Below, piece after piece: positions 5,345 through 12,894 of a DNA stretch of 15,155 bases. Source of the DNA: Acidimicrobiaceae bacterium (GTDB lineage Bacteria; Actinomycetota; Acidimicrobiia; Acidimicrobiales; MedAcidi-G1); NCBI GenBank assembly GCA_002714485.1, contig PAXM01000064.1, positions 1-15,155 of the forward strand, given 5' to 3'. How positions within the stretch are numbered: position 1 is the first letter of the stretch; each line of letters begins with the position of its first letter. The notes beneath the pieces are model-generated. The model made no database searches and was not told where the DNA came from. It worked only from the letters and a program-made list of their open reading frames with translations. Position numbers and translations under genes: made by a program.

Positions 5345-7300
5345 ATGACGCACGCTCCAGAGCACCGGGCCATTGATGTGGTGCGCTCGCTGGCTATGGA
5401 CGCCCCCCACGCCGCCAGATCCGGCCACCAGGGCACCGCCATGGCCCTGGCACCACTGGCCCATGTCCTATGGACCCGGGTGCTCTCGTACGACGCCGCC
5501 GATCCTGCCTGGCCCGACCGGGATCGCTTCATCCTGTCGGCAGGCCATGCCTCAATCCTTCTCTATTCGATGCTGTACCTGACTGGTCACGGGCTGACGC
5601 TCGACGACCTTCGCGATTTCCGTCAGTGGGGCTCGGCTACACCAGGCCATCCGGAGGTCGGGCATACCGCCGGCGTCGAAGTCACTACGGGCCCACTGGG
5701 CCAGGGCATCGCCAACGGCGTCGGCATGGCCATCGCCGAACGAAACCTCCGGGCACGCTTCGGAGCCGACATCTGCGACCACCACACCTTCGTTATCTGC
5801 GGCGACGGCGACCTCGCAGAAGGCATTAGCCACGAAGCCGCCTCCTTGGCTGGCCACCTCGGCCTAGAACGCCTCGTTGTCGTCTACGACGACAACCACG
5901 TCACAATCGACGGGCCTACCGAGTTGGCACTGTCCGACGACGCTCCGGCCCGCTTCCGAGCCTACGGATGGCACGTCGTGGAACTCGGTGAAGCGGCCGA
6001 CGACCTTGACGCCATCGAGGGTGGCCTTCGCGAGGCCATGGCCACTGTCGACCGACCTTCACTGGTCGTCCTTCGGAGCCACATAGGCCATCCGTCTCCT
6101 GATGTCGACACCTCGGCTGTCCACGGCTACTCCCTGACCGACGACGGAATTCGTGAGACCAAGGAGCGAATGGGTCTACCCGACGAGCCGTTCCACGTTC
6201 CCGACGACGTACTGGACCTCTATCGCGTAGCTGGTCATCGTGGTGCCAAAGCCCGAGCCGAATGGGAAGACCGTCTGGCCACCGCCAACACCGACCGTGC
6301 CGCGTGGGACGCTGCAATAGCCGGTGGAGGGCTCGCTGGGTGGGAGGAACGTCTCCCCTCCTGGGAGGTGGGGGCAGCGGTCGCTACCCGCAAAGCCGGG
6401 AACGCCTGCCTGCATGCGCTGGTTGACGTGGTGCCCGGCCTGATCGGTGGCGGCGCCGACTTGACGTGTAATACGGGCACGACCATCTCCAACGAAGGCA
6501 TACAGGGGTCCGAATGCCCCGAGGGACGTCAAATCTTCTTCGGTGTTCGAGAGCACGCTATGGGTGCTATTTGCAACGGTCTGGCCCTCCATGGCGGGAT
6601 GCTGCCCGTGAACGGCACTTTTCTTGTATTCAGTGACTACATGCGCGGTGCCGTGCGCCTGGCCGCCCTGTCGGGCGCCCGGAACGTCTTCGTGTGGAGC
6701 CATGATTCAGTGGGCGTGGGTGAGGACGGTCCAACCCACCAGCCCGTCGAACACGCTGCCGCCCTACGAGCCATCCCCGAGCTCAGGGTCATTCGCCCAG
6801 CAGACGCCAACGAGACCGCCGGGGCCTGGCGCACCATCGTCGACGGCAATGGGCCAGTCGCGCTGCTCCTGACCCGTCAGGACGTCCCCGTGCTTCCCGG
6901 TACCCACGACCACGCTGCTGTCGCCCGTGGTGGCTACATCTTGGCCGAGCCAGACGATCCCCCCGAGATCGTCCTCATCGGGACGGGTAGCGAGGTGTCC
7001 GTCGCCATGGACGCTGCGGCTACCCTGACCGCAGCTGGTCGATCGGTACGGGTCGTGTCCATGCCGTGCATGGAGGACTTCGCCGCCCAGGACGATGCCT
7101 ATCGGACTGAGGTCCTCCCGTCCAACGTACCCACAGTGTCGATCGAGGCCGGAGTGACCTTCGGGTGGAACCGTTGGGCTGACCGCTGCATCGGCATCGA
7201 TCGATTCGGCGCCTCGGCTCCCGGAAATCGAGTCATGGCCGAATTAGGCATTACTCCTGAAGCCCTAGTGGCTGCTGCCAACGATCTGCTCTCTTCCTGA
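5345..7300 (+). CDS. tkt: Transketolase
   Basis: The 651-residue enzyme moves two-carbon ketol units between sugar phosphates in the pentose phosphate pathway, using thiamine diphosphate and a divalent metal. The three expected domains are seen. The pyrophosphate-binding domain has SAGHAS (65-70), GHP (101-103), GPLGQG (116-121) and the metal/cofactor motif GDGDLAEG through YDDN (153-184). The pyrimidine-binding domain has FFGVREHAMG (398-407), with E403 as the cofactor-activating glutamate, and DSVGVGEDGPTHQP (454-467). The C-terminal domain follows from about residue 530. Length is normal. The N-terminal motif reads SGHQGTAMALAP rather than the usual SGHPG form, a conservative oddity. tal follows 19 bases later, so the two are surely co-transcribed. 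Plant-type Calvin cycle use is possible but no RuBisCO or phosphoribulokinase gene is in view. Confidence 0.96.
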   Translation: MTHAPEHRAIDVVRSLAMDAPHAARSGHQGTAMALAPLAHVLWTRVLSYDAADPAWPDRDRFILSAGHASILLYSMLYLTGHGLTLDDLRDFRQWGSATPGHPEVGHTAGVEVTTGPLGQGIANGVGMAIAERNLRARFGADICDHHTFVICGDGDLAEGISHEAASLAGHLGLERLVVVYDDNHVTIDGPTELALSDDAPARFRAYGWHVVELGEAADDLDAIEGGLREAMATVDRPSLVVLRSHIGHPSPDVDTSAVHGYSLTDDGIRETKERMGLPDEPFHVPDDVLDLYRVAGHRGAKARAEWEDRLATANTDRAAWDAAIAGGGLAGWEERLPSWEVGAAVATRKAGNACLHALVDVVPGLIGGGADLTCNTGTTISNEGIQGSECPEGRQIFFGVREHAMGAICNGLALHGGMLPVNGTFLVFSDYMRGAVRLAALSGARNVFVWSHDSVGVGEDGPTHQPVEHAAALRAIPELRVIRPADANETAGAWRTIVDGNGPVALLLTRQDVPVLPGTHDHAAVARGGYILAEPDDPPEIVLIGTGSEVSVAMDAAATLTAAGRSVRVVSMPCMEDFAAQDDAYRTEVLPSNVPTVSIEAGVTFGWNRWADRCIGIDRFGASAPGNRVMAELGITPEALVAAANDLLSS

Positions 7301-7309
7301 GCCTTGAAC

Positions 7310-7313
7310 GGAG
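7310..7313 (+). promoter_or_regulatory. Ribosome-binding site deciding the tal start
   Basis: GGAG sits six bases before the ATG at 7320 and directly against an earlier in-frame ATG at 7314. The spacing favours 7320, shortening the protein by two residues. Confidence 0.6.
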
Positions 7314-7319
7314 ATGGTC

Positions 7320-8408
7320 ATGACCCGACTCCATGATCTACACGCCCAGCAGGGCCAGAGCCCCTGGCTCGACAACCTGCGTCGCGGCTGGATCACTTCC
7401 GGTGACCTCGGTCGCTGGGTTGATCGCGGTGTCCGTGGAATCACGTCCAACCCGTCGATCTTCCAGAATGCAATGACCGGGACCGACGACTACGACGAAC
7501 AGTTGCGGAGCCTGGTTGCTGACGGGGCCACCATCGAGGACAGCTACTGGGCGCTAGTCGCCCGGGACATCATGGATGCCCTTGAGGTCATGAAGCCTGT
7601 ACACGAAGCATCCGGCGGAGTTGACGGTTACGTGTCCGTCGAAGTCAATCCGGCGCTGGCCTCTGACACCGACGGCACTATCGCCGCCGCCCGCGACCTC
7701 GACCAGTTAATTGACCGCCCCAACCTCTACGTCAAGATCCCGGCCACAGCCGAGGGTATTCCCGCCATCAACCAGATGATCTCGGAAGGTCGCAGCGTCA
7801 ACGTGACGCTGATTTTTTCATTGCGTCGCTACGCGGAGGTCATGGAGGCTTACGTCTCGGGTCTTGAGGCCCGAGACGGTGACCTATCGCATATCTCGTC
7901 GGTCGCCTCGTTCTTCATTAGCCGCACAGACAGCGAGGTTGACCGGCGCCTCGACGCCATCGGAGGCGAGTCGGCACTAGCCCTACGTGGCCGGGCCGCC
8001 GTCGCCCAGGGCCAGGTCGCCTACCAGATGTTTCGAAAGATGTTCAGCGGAGAGCGTTGGGAAGTCCTAGCTGCACGTGGCGCACGGGTCCAGCGGCCCC
8101 TGTGGGCCTCCACGTCCACCAAGAACCCTGCCTACTCCGACACGCTCTACGTTGACACGCTCATCGGCCCCGACACGGTGAATACCCTGCCCGACGCCAC
8201 CCTTGAGGCCTTCGAGGACCACGGCACGGTGGCACGGACGGTGGATGCCGACCCGGCTGCCGCCCACGCCGTACTCCGCGACCTGACCTCCGCCGGGGTC
8301 GATCTAGATGATGTGGCCCAGGTTCTCGAAGGCGAGGGTGTCGCCGCCTTCATAGCGTCCTTCGATGATCTCCTCGACAGCCTTCGGGCCAAGGTCGCTT
8401 CCTTCTGA
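7320..8408 (+). CDS. tal: Transaldolase, long actinobacterial type
   Basis: The 362-residue enzyme transfers a dihydroxyacetone unit between sugar phosphates, linking sedoheptulose-7-phosphate and glyceraldehyde-3-phosphate to erythrose-4-phosphate and fructose-6-phosphate. Signature segments are GITSNPSIFQNAM (40-52), the NLYVKIPAT strand with the Schiff-base lysine K139, NVTLIFSLRRY (161-171) and ASFFISRTDSEVD (196-208). Residues 256-291 (RVQRPLWASTSTKNP and onward) are the family's phosphate-binding end of the barrel. Length fits the longer type seen in actinobacteria and cyanobacteria rather than the 215-residue type. It follows tkt closely. The 71 bases after it hold no convincing terminator; they contain the promoter of the next gene. 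Confidence 0.96.
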   Translation: MTRLHDLHAQQGQSPWLDNLRRGWITSGDLGRWVDRGVRGITSNPSIFQNAMTGTDDYDEQLRSLVADGATIEDSYWALVARDIMDALEVMKPVHEASGGVDGYVSVEVNPALASDTDGTIAAARDLDQLIDRPNLYVKIPATAEGIPAINQMISEGRSVNVTLIFSLRRYAEVMEAYVSGLEARDGDLSHISSVASFFISRTDSEVDRRLDAIGGESALALRGRAAVAQGQVAYQMFRKMFSGERWEVLAARGARVQRPLWASTSTKNPAYSDTLYVDTLIGPDTVNTLPDATLEAFEDHGTVARTVDADPAAAHAVLRDLTSAGVDLDDVAQVLEGEGVAAFIASFDDLLDSLRAKVASF

Positions 8409-8439
8409 TCTCTCGTCAATTGGAGCACTGAACAAAGTC

Positions 8440-8466
8440 CAGTCCGTTTCGAATCAAAACTGACTG
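8440..8466 (+). promoter_or_regulatory. Possible operator dyad upstream of the HxlR gene
   Basis: CAGTC at 8440-8444 and GACTG at 8462-8466 form an inverted repeat with 17 bases between. Further ACTG copies lie at 8427 and 8459. The dyad covers the expected -35 zone and ends one base before the -10 box, where a repressor would act. A five-base arm is short and chance is a fair alternative. Confidence 0.25.
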
Positions 8467-8467
8467 C

Positions 8468-8473
8468 TAAGGT
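8468..8473 (+). promoter_or_regulatory. Candidate -10 box, leaderless start of HxlR-fbiC
   Basis: TAAGGT, then exactly six bases, then ATG at 8480. The last T lies at -7 to the start codon, the same geometry as the box at 3740-3745. No ribosome-binding site precedes the ATG. Confidence 0.5.
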
Positions 8474-8479
8474 CCGGCG

Positions 8480-8977
8480 ATGCCTCGGTCCACCGCTGAC
8501 CTAATAGCCCTGGTCGACACTGAACAACGAGACCCGGCCTGTTCAATCGCCGCCACCCTTGAAGCTGTCGGAGATCGTTGGACCCTGCTCATCTTGCGGG
8601 ACCTGTTCCGAGGTGTGCGACGTTTCGAAGCTCTACACCGGGACCTTGGTATCGCCCGAAATCTCCTCACAGACAGGCTCCACAGGCTGACAGAACTGGG
8701 AATAGTCCACCGAGTGCCTTATCAGGATCGTCCTGTCCGTCACGAGTACCGACTGACCGCCAAGGGTGCAGACCTGTCCCCTGCCCTGGTGGCCCTCATG
8801 CACTGGGGGGACCGCTGGTACGCCACTGATGGTCCTCCGACCCTGCTGGTTCACGACGTCTGCGGGACGACGCTGGACCAGGCCGTGTCTTGCCCCGCCT
8901 GTGAGGAGCTCGTCACTCCCCACCACATCCGCAGTCGCCCCGGCCCCGGCCGCTCCACTCAGGAGGCGTATCTATGA
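8480..8977 (+). CDS. HxlR-family winged-helix transcriptional regulator with cysteine-rich tail
   Basis: The 165-residue protein contains a single HxlR winged-helix domain at about residues 20-115: ACSIAATLEAVGDRWTLLILRD with the conserved cysteine C21 ahead of the first helix, then LFRGVRRFEALHRDLGIARNLLTDRLHRL (recognition helix near 60-70) and the wing YQDRPVRHEYRLTAKG. The tail (residues 120-165) has C128 and a C138-x-x-C141 pair, which could bind zinc or sense redox state; tails of this kind occur in other actinobacterial HxlR proteins. HxlR regulators often respond to aldehydes, electrophiles or oxidants. The stop overlaps the fbiC start by four bases (ATGA), so the pair is coupled and regulation of fbiC, including self-regulation, is likely. 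The gene looks leaderless. Confidence 0.9.
   Translation: MPRSTADLIALVDTEQRDPACSIAATLEAVGDRWTLLILRDLFRGVRRFEALHRDLGIARNLLTDRLHRLTELGIVHRVPYQDRPVRHEYRLTAKGADLSPALVALMHWGDRWYATDGPPTLLVHDVCGTTLDQAVSCPACEELVTPHHIRSRPGPGRSTQEAYL
8961..8966 (+). promoter_or_regulatory. Ribosome-binding site of fbiC
   Basis: A perfect AGGAGG seven bases before the fbiC ATG, lying inside the last codons of the HxlR gene. It is the strongest such site in the window and suggests that fbiC is translated more efficiently than the leaderless regulator before it. Confidence 0.75.
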
Positions 8978-11388
8978 ACCCAGTGCTTCCAGACCTGACG
9001 ATCGCTGCTCTGCCAACAGGGCCCGAACTACACGCAGAGGCTCGCCGCCTCCGTGACACCCACCACGGTCGCCGGATCACCTATAGCCCGAAGGTGTTCA
9101 TCCCTCTGACAATGCTGTGTCGGGATCGCTGCGGATACTGCACCTTCGCCCAGCCTCCAGCCCGGCTAGAGGCCCCCTACATGTCGCCGGAGGAGATCCT
9201 CTCCATCGCTCGCCGCGGTGCCGAGGCCGGCTGCCATGAAGCCCTATTCACCCTGGGGGAGCGGCCGGAGATCCGGTACCCGGTGGCCACCGACTGGCTG
9301 ACTCGACACGGCTACGCCTCCACAGTCGACTACCTGGCCGACATGGCCCGCCTCGTCCTCGATGAAACCGGACTCCTACCACATGCCAATGCTGGTGCCC
9401 TGTACGCAGAAGAGTTGTCGCTGCTCCGGACGGTATCGCCATCACAGGGGATGATGCTGGAGTCCCTAGCGCCGGACCTGGACTGCCATCGAGGAGCCCC
9501 CGACAAGGCCCCAGACCGCCGCCTGGCCACCCTGGAAGCCGCCGGCCAACTGGCTATCCCGTTCACTACTGGCATCCTCGTCGGAATCGGCGAGACACGC
9601 CAGGACAGGATTCAGGCTCTGGAGGCCATCGCCACCTCACACCTTCAGTACGGCCACATCCAGGAGGTGATTGTCCAAAACTTTCTTCCCAAGGCTGGGA
9701 CGGCCATGCACGACGCCCCACCCTGTCCCCCTGACGAGTACCTCGATGCCATCGCCCTAGCCAGAGTAATTCTCCCCCCAGACGTGCATCTCCAGGCGCC
9801 ACCCAACCTGTCCGATGACTTCGGTATTCTGCTGGACTCCGGTATTGATGATTGGGGGGGTGTATCGCCGATCACCGCCGACCACGTCAACCCGGAGCGG
9901 CCATGGCCCGACCTGGAACGGCTGACAATGGTGACTGAGCGTCACGGCTTCACACTCGCCCCACGCCTAACGGCCTACCCCGAATACGTCCTTGAACCAA
10001 GCCACTGGTTTGACCCCGACCTTCGGTTTGCGATCATGGACCGCAGCGACTCTGAGGGCCTCGGGCGCGATGACCCCGGCGCGGTGTTCCCCGAGGTCAT
10101 CGAGACCATACCCGCCGAAGATGGAGCTGAAGTTCGCCAAATCGGATCGGAATCGACCGCTTGGTACTCCGGAACTCCCGTCCGTCCCGTCGATCTCATT
10201 TCCGGACGATCGGTAGCCCACGGGCGACTCCGTGAGGTACTCGACGGGGTCCTAGCCGGTGAGCGGGCCGGTCATGAGGAACTCCTGACACTGTTCGAAT
10301 CGCGCGGCCCCGAGGTCGTCGCGGTGGCCGAGGTAGCCGACGAGTTGCGCCGGCGCCGGGTCGGCGACGACGTGACATGGGTAGCGAACCGAAATATCAA
10401 CTACACCAACGTCTGCACCTACAAGTGTCGCTTCTGCGGATTCTCCAAGGGACCGTTGTCGTTGAACCTCCGAGGCACGCCCTACCTCTTGGAGATGGAC
10501 GAGATCGCCGACAGGGCAGCCGAAGCGGCCCGAATGGGCGCCACCGAGGTCTGCCTCCAGGGGGGCATCCATCCCGACTTCGATGGTGATTACTACCTCG
10601 ACGTGACCAGGGCCGTTAGGGACGCTGTACCCGATATCCACGTCCACGGCTTTACCGCACTCGAGGTCACCGAAGGTGCCAGACGACTGGGAGAACCACT
10701 GGTTGAATACCTCCGCCGAGCCCACGAGGTGGGTCTGCGCTCGTTGCCCGGCACGGCAGCCGAGATCCTCGATGACGATGTGCGGGCCGAACTGTGCCCC
10801 GACAAGATCAACACCGACGAGTGGTTGGAGGCCCATCGGACGGCACACGCCGTCGGCATCCGATCCAACGTGACCATGATGTACGGATCCATCGAACGTC
10901 CCGAGCACTGGGTCCGCCACCTGTTGCGATGCCGCGACCTCCAGGACGAGACCGGGGGATTCACCGAATTCGTAGGCCTGCCGTTCGTGCATATGGCCTC
11001 GCCCATCTATCTCCAGAAGAAGGCCCGACGGGGCCCAACATTCCGTGAGAACCTGCTGGTCCACGCTGTCGCTCGTATCGCCTATGACGGTTCGATCGAC
11101 AACATCCAGGCCTCGTGGGTGAAGATCGGCTTCGATGGAGTGCGGCAGCTACTGCAGGCTGGCGTCAACGACTTGGGTGGCACCCTTATGGACGAGAACA
11201 TCTCCCGGGCCGCCGGCGCCGAGCACGGTCAGCAGGTCACCCAAGGCGACCTCGATGTCCTGGTGAAGCCACTGGGTCGGACCCTGAAACAGCGAACCAC
11301 GCTCTACGGACCCGTGGAACCGGGGTACCGACTCAAGGTGGCTCGACCCGATGACGGCCGGATACGGATCCCCGTCGTGGCCAACTGA
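8974..11388 (+). CDS. fbiC: FO synthase, fused CofG-CofH (FbiC), coenzyme F420 biosynthesis
   Basis: The 804-residue enzyme makes FO, the deazaflavin core of coenzyme F420, from tyrosine and 5-amino-6-ribitylamino-uracil. It has two radical-SAM halves. The N-terminal CofG half (about 35-380) carries the iron-sulfur motif C49-x3-C53-x2-C56 (CRDRCGYC) and a DDWGGVSP segment near 292. The C-terminal CofH half (about 410-804) carries C481-x3-C485-x2-C488 (CTYKCRFC) preceded by NRNINYTNV and followed by GFSKG. In the family CofH joins the tyrosine-derived radical to the uracil and CofG completes the ring. The fused order is the actinobacterial form; archaea and cyanobacteria use separate proteins. 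Both motifs are intact. It is coupled to the HxlR gene upstream. No other F420 genes (fbiA, fbiB, fbiD) are in the window. Confidence 0.97.
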   Translation: MNPVLPDLTIAALPTGPELHAEARRLRDTHHGRRITYSPKVFIPLTMLCRDRCGYCTFAQPPARLEAPYMSPEEILSIARRGAEAGCHEALFTLGERPEIRYPVATDWLTRHGYASTVDYLADMARLVLDETGLLPHANAGALYAEELSLLRTVSPSQGMMLESLAPDLDCHRGAPDKAPDRRLATLEAAGQLAIPFTTGILVGIGETRQDRIQALEAIATSHLQYGHIQEVIVQNFLPKAGTAMHDAPPCPPDEYLDAIALARVILPPDVHLQAPPNLSDDFGILLDSGIDDWGGVSPITADHVNPERPWPDLERLTMVTERHGFTLAPRLTAYPEYVLEPSHWFDPDLRFAIMDRSDSEGLGRDDPGAVFPEVIETIPAEDGAEVRQIGSESTAWYSGTPVRPVDLISGRSVAHGRLREVLDGVLAGERAGHEELLTLFESRGPEVVAVAEVADELRRRRVGDDVTWVANRNINYTNVCTYKCRFCGFSKGPLSLNLRGTPYLLEMDEIADRAAEAARMGATEVCLQGGIHPDFDGDYYLDVTRAVRDAVPDIHVHGFTALEVTEGARRLGEPLVEYLRRAHEVGLRSLPGTAAEILDDDVRAELCPDKINTDEWLEAHRTAHAVGIRSNVTMMYGSIERPEHWVRHLLRCRDLQDETGGFTEFVGLPFVHMASPIYLQKKARRGPTFRENLLVHAVARIAYDGSIDNIQASWVKIGFDGVRQLLQAGVNDLGGTLMDENISRAAGAEHGQQVTQGDLDVLVKPLGRTLKQRTTLYGPVEPGYRLKVARPDDGRIRIPVVAN

Positions 11389-11438
11389 CCCGTCGATACA
11401 AACACGGCCAACAGTTGCCGGTCTGCCGCAGATGGTCA

Positions 11439-11639
11439 TCAGTCCGTGCGGTCCGGTTCCTCTAGTAGGTGGGCCGCCTTCTCCACAGCCCGGCGGGCCC
11501 GGGTCAGGCGCTTTTCATCGACCGGGAGTTCATGGCCACCTGCGTCTATCGACTCCCTGAGGCGGAATATCGCCAGATCTGCCAACTCTTCAGCGATGGC
11601 TTCGAGTCGTCCTCGGATCTCCTCGAACTCACCCGCCAT
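11439..11639 (-). CDS. Small acidic helical protein at the end of the glc operon
   Basis: The 66-residue product is almost wholly helical, with an amphipathic coiled-coil-like N half (FEEIRGRLEAIAEELADLAIFRL) and a second basic helix (EKRLTRARRAVEKAAHLL) joined by a GGHELPVDE turn. It has no cysteines and no membrane segment. The start is ATG at 11637-11639, eight bases after AGAGGG; an in-frame GTG at 11646-11648 abuts that site and is less likely. The gene overlaps the end of glcF by 11 bases and so is translated with the glycolate oxidase subunits. The function is unknown; an assembly or partner role for GlcDEF is only an inference from position. It converges on fbiC, with 50 bases between. 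Confidence 0.7.
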   Translation of the reverse strand: MAGEFEEIRGRLEAIAEELADLAIFRLRESIDAGGHELPVDEKRLTRARRAVEKAAHLLEEPDRTD

Positions 11640-12894
11640 CGCCAACACCCTCTTCGATAGTTCTGGCCGCCCGGATCAAATCGGCCAGAAGTTCCATCGG
11701 GTGTCGTACATTGAGCCCCGCCGCAGCCAGATGCATGGCACACCCGGGATTGGCACTGACCACCAGGGACGTTCCACTTCGGTCCGTCGCCCGGGACACC
11801 GCCGCCACCTTGCGCTCCCGAACGGCAGCGGCCAAGGCCGGTTGAACCACGGAGTAGGCGCCACCGGCCCCGCAGCACAATCCCTCGTCATCGAGCTCCA
11901 CCACTGAAATGTGTGGTGCCAGAACGTCCCGAACGGCTCCGTGACAGCCCTGAGCGTGCCGGAGGTGGCATGGGTCCTGGACAATCACCGCGTCCCCACT
12001 ACCTGGACCACCTAATTCCATGGCCTCCTGTAGTGCTGCCAGCCGAGGATCGGCAGCCAACCACTCGTGGACATCAGATACCTGCGACGCGAACGCACGG
12101 GCTTCCGGGGTGGCCAGAAGTTCACCATAGGCCTTGAGCGCGGCCCCACAGCCCGCCGAGTCGACGAGAACCGGTCGATCTGCGCCGATGGCACGGACTA
12201 CCCGCTCGGCATGACGACGCTCCTGTTCAACCATTCCTGCGTGACCGTGCAAGGCACCGCAACAGCCCGATCGGTCGCCAGACCGCTCGACCGTCACCTC
12301 AATGGCGTCTAGTACCTCCACTACAGCGTCGTGGACCTCAGACTGCCAGGCGTCCATCACGCACCCCGTGAAGAGCACGACTTCTGCTTGTTCGGTCGAC
12401 CCAACTTTCTCGACGCCAATTTCCGTACGAGATCGATACCGAATGGGCAAGCGGGAGGGTAGGGCACCGGCCACCGCACTCGGGGCGAGCCGTAACAGGC
12501 CGAGACGCTGGATCAGGGCAAGGGCCTGGCTGGCCCACCGAAGCAGCCTCGGTCGCCCCAGAACCCAGAGTCCTACCCGGAGTCGCTTCGCTGGGGAACG
12601 AGCCTTGGTGGCCGCCGCTCTCGTGGCGGTGATCAGGTCACCGTAGGGCACCCCCGAGGGACAGGCCGTCTCACAGCCCAGGCACTGGACACAGGTGTCG
12701 ATGGCCTCGTGCCACTCGTCGTCGGGTTCGAGGCCTTCCCACTCCACTGCCCGCATCAACGAAATCCGGCCCCGAGGTGACCGCCGCTCGTCTCCACTAA
12801 CTCGGTATGTCGGACAGTGCGGCAGACAGAGCCCACAATTGACGCAGGCTGCGAGGGCTTTCTCATCCAGCCCCAGGGAGACGGGCACATTCAT
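11629..12894 (-). CDS. glcF: Glycolate oxidase iron-sulfur subunit GlcF
   Basis: The 421-residue subunit passes electrons from the FAD subunits of glycolate oxidase towards the respiratory chain. Two 4Fe-4S motifs lie at the N-terminus: C17-x2-C20-x2-C23-x3-C27 with PTY, and C68-x2-C71-x2-C74-x3-C78 with PSGVPYG. The DERRSPRGRISLM segment between them is typical of GlcF. Two cysteine-rich CCG domains follow, with C211-C212-G213 and C340-C341-G342; the DPCHLRHAQG segment (307-316) belongs to the second. No key cysteine is missing. The ATG overlaps the glcE stop by four bases (ATGA). Related subunits exist in lactate and glycerol-3-phosphate dehydrogenases, but the glcD and glcE neighbours settle the call. 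Confidence 0.93.
   Translation of the reverse strand: MNVPVSLGLDEKALAACVNCGLCLPHCPTYRVSGDERRSPRGRISLMRAVEWEGLEPDDEWHEAIDTCVQCLGCETACPSGVPYGDLITATRAAATKARSPAKRLRVGLWVLGRPRLLRWASQALALIQRLGLLRLAPSAVAGALPSRLPIRYRSRTEIGVEKVGSTEQAEVVLFTGCVMDAWQSEVHDAVVEVLDAIEVTVERSGDRSGCCGALHGHAGMVEQERRHAERVVRAIGADRPVLVDSAGCGAALKAYGELLATPEARAFASQVSDVHEWLAADPRLAALQEAMELGGPGSGDAVIVQDPCHLRHAQGCHGAVRDVLAPHISVVELDDEGLCCGAGGAYSVVQPALAAAVRERKVAAVSRATDRSGTSLVVSANPGCAMHLAAAGLNVRHPMELLADLIRAARTIEEGVGDGG

Noticed and set aside
9854..9860. Run of seven G in fbiC as a slippage or frameshift site
   Set aside because: It encodes the conserved Trp-Gly-Gly of the CofG half, and the frame is intact on both sides.
10252..11064. Minus-strand open frame of 270 codons opposite the CofH half of fbiC
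   Set aside because: It mirrors the conserved fbiC codons and shows no motif of its own.
11389..11438. Possible bidirectional terminator between fbiC and the small helical gene
   Set aside because: CGGC-CAACAGTT-GCCG is only a 4-base stem, with no T-run on either side; nothing else is visible in the 50 bases.
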